From contig NZ_JOEI01000054.1 of assembly GCF_000718095.1 (NCBI RefSeq), forward strand, positions 1 through 8,137: a stretch of DNA of 8,137 bases. The letters run 5' to 3'. Below the pieces are notes generated by a model. The model worked only from the letters and a program-made list of their open reading frames with translations, made no database searches and was not told the origin of the DNA. Positions 5,207 through 8,137 of this stretch are shown here, piece by piece. The first letter of the stretch is position 1; every line of letters begins with the position of its first letter. The DNA comes from Streptomyces scopuliridis RB72. Lineage in GTDB: Bacteria; Actinomycetota; Actinomycetes; Streptomycetales; Streptomycetaceae. A program made the position numbers and the translations under genes.

Positions 5207-6637
5207 TTGACCAGGGTACGAGAAGACAGCACGACCCCGCCACAGCGGCTCACCGGGCCCCGCTGCCCCTGCGGCACGGCCATCCAGATCATCCCGGGCA
5301 AGCGGACCCGGATCTACTGTTCAGACGCCTGCCGGAAGGCCGCGAAACGGGCCCTGGCGAAGCTGCTCGGGACCGGTGAGGCATCCCCGGCGGAAGCAAA
5401 TCCGGACAGGCGCCTTGGTACTACCGGAGAAAGTGCAACCCGCGCAGGTCAGAGGCCTGCCGGAGAGGCCGGAGAGGCAAAAGCGGACACGGGCGGAGCG
5501 CGGTCCCGTGACGCTCGCTGGACCCTCCGGGAGGGCATTCAGCGGGTCACCGAGGACAAGGGCCTGAAGGGCTGCGGCCGGTCCGCCATCGCGGGTGGGG
5601 TCGGCGTGATCCTGAACGGCGGGGTCGCGCATCTCGCAGGGGTCGCGACCTGCGGGAAGATTCACCTCTGCCCGGTCTGCTCCGCGAAGATCCGGGCCGC
5701 CCGGTCCGAGGAGATCGACACGGTGACGGCCGCGTGGCAGGCGGCCGATCACGGGCTTGCCATGATGACGCTGACCCTCCGGCACTACCGGCGGATGCCG
5801 CTCGGTACGACCCGCAAGCGCGAGCGGGGCGGCCTGGTGGGCATTCAGCACGACGCGTGGATCACCGCGTTCGGCAGCCGGGCCGGGAAGATGTGGCAGC
5901 GGCTCCAGACCGACCACGGCATCGTCGGCTACGTCCGCGTGTGGGAGTGCACGCAGGGCGAGAACGGGTGGCACCCGCACTTCCACGTCCTGCTGTTCAC
6001 GGACCGGCCGTGGACCCGCGACCGCGCCGACGCGTTCGAGGCGGCTACTCGCGCCCGTTGGATCCGCTCGGTGGAGCGGGCGGGCGGCTACCGGCCCAAC
6101 GACCGGGGCGTGAAGGTCGACGTCCCCCGGCCCGAGGATGCCCGGCAGTTCAGCCGCTACCTGTTCAAGGCCCAGGATGGGAAGGCGCGGTTCGAGCGCT
6201 GGACTCCCGGCGGAGAGCTGGCCCGCGCCGACCTGAAGCAGGGCCGCGCTGGCAGCCGGATGCCGTTCGAGGTGGCGGAAGGCGCGGCGGCCGGGCTCGC
6301 TGACGACGTCCCGCTGTGGCACGAGTACGAGTACGGCGCCCACGGCATCCGGGCGATCTACTGGAGCAACGGCCTGCGGGCCCTGCTCGCCGGGCTGGTG
6401 GAGCTGGACGACCGTACTGATGACGAGATCGCCGAAGAGGAAGTCGGCGGGGACGGCGTCGCGCTCATCCCTGCCGAGACCTGGTACGGCGCTGTACTGC
6501 GCCACCGGGGCCGGTCGCTGGACCTGATCCGGGCCGCAGAGGCGGGCGGGATTGGTGCGGTACGGATGCTGATCGAGTCGTGGGGCCTGGTCTGGGGCAT
6601 CGACGTGCTCGATCCGCCGGAGATTCCCCAGGAGTGA
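5207..6637 (+). CDS. rep: Rolling-circle replication initiator (HUH endonuclease) with N-terminal zinc module
   Basis: Rep nicks the plasmid origin, becomes covalently attached through a tyrosine and starts rolling-circle synthesis. From TTG 5207 it has 476 residues. Residues 20-42 hold C20-x-C22 and YCSDACRKAAKR (C38, C42), a zinc-finger-like module. Residues about 50-105 are a variable linker. C149, C155 and C158 (CGKIHLCPVC) form another metal site. The catalytic domain shows motif 1 MMTLTLRH (186-193), the HUH motif WHPHFHVLLF (His 256, 258, 260) and SRYLFK with probable nucleophile Y318 and K321, the pC194/pIJ101 single-tyrosine type. TTG 5207 is chosen because AGGAAA (5194-5199) sits 7 nt upstream; GTG 5180, giving 485 residues, lacks a site. 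The length is close to pIJ101 Rep (about 450). Codon third positions in the linker are much less GC-rich than in the rest of the gene. Confidence 0.93.
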   Translation: MTRVREDSTTPPQRLTGPRCPCGTAIQIIPGKRTRIYCSDACRKAAKRALAKLLGTGEASPAEANPDRRLGTTGESATRAGQRPAGEAGEAKADTGGARSRDARWTLREGIQRVTEDKGLKGCGRSAIAGGVGVILNGGVAHLAGVATCGKIHLCPVCSAKIRAARSEEIDTVTAAWQAADHGLAMMTLTLRHYRRMPLGTTRKRERGGLVGIQHDAWITAFGSRAGKMWQRLQTDHGIVGYVRVWECTQGENGWHPHFHVLLFTDRPWTRDRADAFEAATRARWIRSVERAGGYRPNDRGVKVDVPRPEDARQFSRYLFKAQDGKARFERWTPGGELARADLKQGRAGSRMPFEVAEGAAAGLADDVPLWHEYEYGAHGIRAIYWSNGLRALLAGLVELDDRTDDEIAEEEVGGDGVALIPAETWYGAVLRHRGRSLDLIRAAEAGGIGAVRMLIESWGLVWGIDVLDPPEIPQE

Positions 6638-6645
6638 CCCGAACC

Positions 6646-6675
6646 CCGGCCCTGGGAACTGGCTCCCAGGGCCGG
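6646..6675 (+). terminator. Terminator of rep
   Basis: CCGGCCCTGGGA (6646-6657) pairs perfectly with TCCCAGGGCCGG (6664-6675), a 12-bp stem with a 6-nt loop, 8 nt after the rep stop. Confidence 0.85.
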
Positions 6676-6742
6676 ACCCCCCGCGCGGGTGATTCGGCCG
6701 GCACTCTCGCCGGGGGATCGTGATGCATAGGTGTGGGGCCTC

Positions 6743-6772
6743 TTGCGCAGACTGACACGCATGTGTCATGCT
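6743..6772 (+). promoter_or_regulatory. Promoter of the gene at 6812
   Basis: TTGCGC (6743-6748), an 18-bp spacer ending in TGT, and CATGCT (6767-6772) match the promoters at 353 and 3633. The spacer and -10 contain TGACAC-GCAT-GTGTCA (6753-6768), a two-fold symmetric element that looks like an operator. The predicted start is near 6779, leaving a leader of about 33 nt. Confidence 0.55.
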
Positions 6773-6811
6773 GAGTCAACCGAAGCAAGTTGACGCAAAG
6801 GGGTGGTTGAA

Positions 6812-7294
6812 ATGATCAGCACGCTGATCGCGGTCCTGGGGACGCTGGCGGGCGTCGTGATCTCCGGCCTGTTTCAGCACCGGGCGGCCGGGCGGACGGA
6901 AGCTGCGGCGCGTACGGCGGAGTTACGGCGCGAGCGCCTGGCGGCCGTCACCGAACTGGCCGGACGAATCAGCGCCCACCGGCGGGCGATGTACATGCGC
7001 GGGGATGCCCGGCTGCGGGGCGAGTCGGCGGAGCGCGTTGAGCAGCTGCGCGCTGAGTCGCACGTGACGCGCTCGGAGGTGACCGAGCCCCTCGTACGGG
7101 TGCGGATTCTGGTCCAGGATCCCGCCGTTCGCGCGGCGGCCGACTTCATGGTGGCCGCGACGTTCGGGATGCGCCGGGCGGACGGGACCACGGACGCGGC
7201 CCTCACGCGGGAGGGACTGACGGCCGCCCGGGAAACCGCGCTCGACGCGCACGACGCGTTCGTGGACGTGGCCGGGCAGTACCTCTCCGTCTGA
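6812..7294 (+). CDS. Membrane-anchored helical hypothetical protein
   Basis: The 160-residue product starts with one hydrophobic segment (2-21), with no cleavage site evident, then a long charged helical region (about 22-85, rich in Arg/Glu/Ala) with coiled-coil character, and a second helical region to the end. It is probably a single-pass inner-membrane protein facing the cytoplasm. Similar short proteins occur in Streptomyces plasmids and chromosomes without a known function. ATG 6812 follows AAAGGGG (6797-6803) by 8 nt; the in-frame GTG 6803 overlaps that site and is unlikely. It forms its own unit between the promoter at 6743 and the terminator at 7309, just after rep. Membrane tethering of replication, entry exclusion and spread are all possible roles; I cannot choose. 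Confidence 0.78.
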   Translation: MISTLIAVLGTLAGVVISGLFQHRAAGRTEAAARTAELRRERLAAVTELAGRISAHRRAMYMRGDARLRGESAERVEQLRAESHVTRSEVTEPLVRVRILVQDPAVRAAADFMVAATFGMRRADGTTDAALTREGLTAARETALDAHDAFVDVAGQYLSV

Positions 7295-7308
7295 CCCGCC
7301 CAACGGCC

Positions 7309-7348
7309 GCCGGAGCCCCACCCCTGATCCGGGGGGTGGGGCTCCGGC
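7309..7348 (+). terminator. Very strong terminator after the gene at 6812
   Basis: Positions 7309-7324 pair perfectly with 7333-7348, a 16-bp stem with an 8-nt loop (TGATCCGG), 14 nt after the stop. It is the longest perfect stem in the window. Confidence 0.88.
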
Positions 7349-7370
7349 ATGTCCCAGCGGGGGAACGGGT

Positions 7371-7433
7371 GCTAGGTCTAGCGGGGCCGCTAGCGGCTGA
7401 TCCTGGGCCTGACCTCGGATCTAGCGTCTAGCG
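7371..7433. repeat. CTAGCG repeat cluster (iteron- or operator-like)
   Basis: CTAGCG occurs at 7378-7383, 7390-7395, 7421-7426 and 7428-7433. The last two are parts of a perfect tandem TCTAGCG (7420-7426 and 7427-7433). The second lies in the 12-bp palindrome GCCGCTAGCGGC (7386-7397), and GCTAG at 7371 adds a reversed half-site. CTAG is generally scarce in GC-rich actinobacterial DNA, so four copies in 56 bp stand out. The cluster lies just upstream of the zinc-module gene and ends 22 bp before its -10 box. Confidence 0.7.
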
Positions 7434-7455
7434 GCCGGTCTTGTGGGGCGGCCGG

Positions 7456-7461
7456 TACGGT
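7456..7461 (+). promoter_or_regulatory. -10 box for the leaderless gene at 7468
   Basis: TACGGT fits the TANNNT consensus. If it spans -12 to -7, transcription begins at A7468 of the ATG, giving a leaderless mRNA. No clear -35 is visible at the proper distance; the CTAGCG cluster occupies that region, which would suit an activator- or repressor-controlled promoter. Confidence 0.45.
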
Positions 7462-7467
7462 CGCTGG

Positions 7468-7848
7468 ATGACGATCCCGACCCCTGGCGCCCCTGCGCGG
7501 CTCTGTGCGTGGTGCGGTGAGCCGGTGCCGCCGCCGGTGAAGACAGGGCGCCCGCGTGAGTACTGCCGCCGGTCCTGCCGCCAGCGCGCGTACGAGGCCC
7601 GTCGCCAGCGCGAAGCGGTCGTGGCTGCGGTCGCGTCCGCCCTGGCCCGCCGACCCGCTTCCGGTCCGTCACGTGACGAAACTCCCGGACCCGTTCAGCC
7701 GTCACGTGACGAAACTCCGCCGCCCCCTCCGCCTCCTGCTCGGCCCGTGCTCCCGGCCGCGTGGCGGGCGCCGGACCGGCGGCGGCTGGGGACTGGCGGG
7801 CGGCTGCCTCTGTGGCCGGATCACCGGCCGCAGCCGCCGCAGCCGTAA
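7468..7848 (+). CDS. Small Cys4 zinc-finger-like protein, related in motif to the Rep N-terminus
   Basis: The 126-residue product has C13-x2-C16 and, after a short linker, YCRRSCRQRAYEARR (C33, C37 and a basic helix), a pattern of small actinobacterial zinc-binding proteins. The Rep of this plasmid has a similar module near its own N-terminus. The remaining part is Pro/Arg-rich and probably disordered, with a duplicated PSRDETP (67-73 and 78-84) encoded by 20-bp direct repeats. ATG 7468 is preferred to TTG 7441 because the TACGGT box places the transcript start on this ATG; no ribosome-binding site precedes either. Third-position GC supports this frame over the other frames here. The CTAGCG cluster upstream suggests tight, perhaps self, regulation. 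A DNA-binding role in replication or copy control is inference. Confidence 0.72.
   Translation: MTIPTPGAPARLCAWCGEPVPPPVKTGRPREYCRRSCRQRAYEARRQREAVVAAVASALARRPASGPSRDETPGPVQPSRDETPPPPPPPARPVLPAAWRAPDRRRLGTGGRLPLWPDHRPQPPQP
7666..7718. repeat. Two 20-bp direct repeats each holding a 12-bp palindrome
   Basis: CCGTCACGTGACGAAACTCC occurs at 7666-7685 and 7699-7718, a 33-bp period (about three helical turns). Each copy contains CGTCACGTGACG, a perfect 12-bp palindrome, followed by AAACTCC. They lie inside the gene at 7468 and are in frame, encoding PSRDETP twice. Exact conservation at the DNA level, synonymous positions included, suggests a protein-binding site or a recent duplication. Confidence 0.8.
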
Positions 7849-7870
7849 CCCGCAGCCGCCCGCGAGCGTT

Positions 7871-7889
7871 GGTCGGGCGGAGCCCGACC
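7871..7889. terminator. Hairpin after the zinc-module gene
   Basis: GGTCGGGC (7871-7878) and GCCCGACC (7882-7889) form a perfect 8-bp stem with loop GGA, 22 nt after the stop at 7848. It is the natural terminator for that gene, although a role in a replication origin is not excluded. Confidence 0.6.
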
Positions 7890-8038
7890 GGGGGTGGTCT
7901 CCGCGGTTCGGCCGGCACTTTCTGCGGACTCTGACGACACGCTCCCGTGCCACGGCGAGACCGGGACCGAGCGGAGCGACCACACCGGCCCTGGCCGCAT
8001 CGCGGCAGCTGCCAGCTCCCCGCCCGCCATAGACGGGC
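7890..8038. other. Non-coding region up to the circle junction
   Basis: No convincing gene is visible. TTCGGCCGGCACT at 7907-7919 is shared exactly with 6693-6705 downstream of rep. GGCAGCTGCC (8004-8013) is a 10-bp palindrome. On the circle this continues into position 1 and forms a non-coding block of about 577 bp with 1-387, the largest in the plasmid. A single-strand origin, clt or both are likely to be here, but no recognisable signature decides it. Confidence 0.45.
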
Positions 8039-8137
8039 CGTGCGGTCGCCTCACGCGCCCGCAGTGGTGACGGCGGGGGTACGGCGCCCGGCCCCGTGAT
8101 CGGCCGTCAGACGGCCACGGAGGGCCCGAGACCTCCC
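8039..8137. repeat. 99-bp terminal direct repeat, right copy
   Basis: Identical to positions 1-99. It should be removed when closing the circle; it does not represent a second biological copy if the circular reading is correct. Confidence 0.93.

Noticed and set aside
5305..5312. GACCCGGA octamers (also at 1013-1020) as TraB recognition sites
   Set aside because: Exact matches to the pSVH1 octamer as I recall it, but single copies inside coding sequence; a clt needs clustered repeats, and such octamers are expected by chance in GC-rich DNA.
5321..6769. Long 482-codon reading frame on the minus strand opposite rep
   Set aside because: It mirrors the rep gene and arises from GC-rich third positions; the + frame has all the HUH motifs and a terminator in the right orientation.
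7421..8054. Alternative frames over the zinc-module gene, with RHVT-containing repeats in two of them
   Set aside because: The repeated peptides come from the 20-bp DNA repeat; only the frame starting at 7468 has the Cys4 motif and consistent third-position GC.
1..8137. CRISPR array, insertion sequence, integrase or resistance gene
   Set aside because: None found: no regularly spaced repeats, no transposase or recombinase motifs, and no recognisable resistance proteins.

Overview
This window looks like a complete small conjugative plasmid from Streptomyces or a close actinomycete. The DNA is very GC-rich, codon third positions are mostly G or C, and the gene set is typical of small Streptomyces rolling-circle plasmids: a TraB/FtsK-type translocase, spread (Spd) membrane proteins, and an HUH-type Rep. 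The last 99 bases (8039-8137) exactly repeat the first 99. The simplest reading is a circular molecule of 8038 bp whose contig ends overlap by 99 bases. No integrase, tRNA-derived att site or resistance gene is visible.

Layout, all genes on the + strand. (1) 388-618: a 76-residue helix-turn-helix protein, apparently translated from a leaderless mRNA, a candidate transfer regulator. (2) 824-3596: a transfer operon of traB, a 65-residue two-helix membrane protein overlapping traB by ATGA, and a four-helix DUF2637/SpdB2-like protein with a C-terminal helix-turn-helix; it ends in a 12-bp perfect terminator stem. (3) 3705-4588: three small conserved-hypothetical genes behind one promoter, closed by a terminator. 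(4) 4682-5053: a Cys/His-rich, possibly HNH-like protein with its own terminator. (5) 5207-6637: the Rep initiator, carrying an extra N-terminal zinc-finger-like module, with a terminator. (6) 6812-7294: a membrane-anchored helical protein, with a 16-bp terminator stem. (7) 7468-7848: a free-standing protein with the same kind of Cys4 module as the Rep N-terminus, also apparently leaderless. (8) Across the circle junction, 7849-8038 plus 1-387 is about 577 bp without a convincing gene. It is rich in inverted repeats and is the best place for clt or single-strand-origin functions.

The regulatory layer is the most unusual part. Two 14-bp perfect palindromes differing at one symmetric base pair (CGCTTGCGCAAGCG and CGCGTGCGCACGCG) sit at the promoter of the small helix-turn-helix gene and upstream of traB. 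Three promoters (353, 3633, 6743) share a TTGCGC box, a 17-18 bp spacer and TGT-CAKRCT. A third element, clustered CTAGCG repeats, precedes the zinc-finger gene. No GntR-type KorA/TraR repressor gene is present, so I infer that the 76-residue protein is an alternative Kor-like repressor acting through the palindrome. Functional assignments for TraB and Rep rest on clear motifs. The small genes and the origins are inference.
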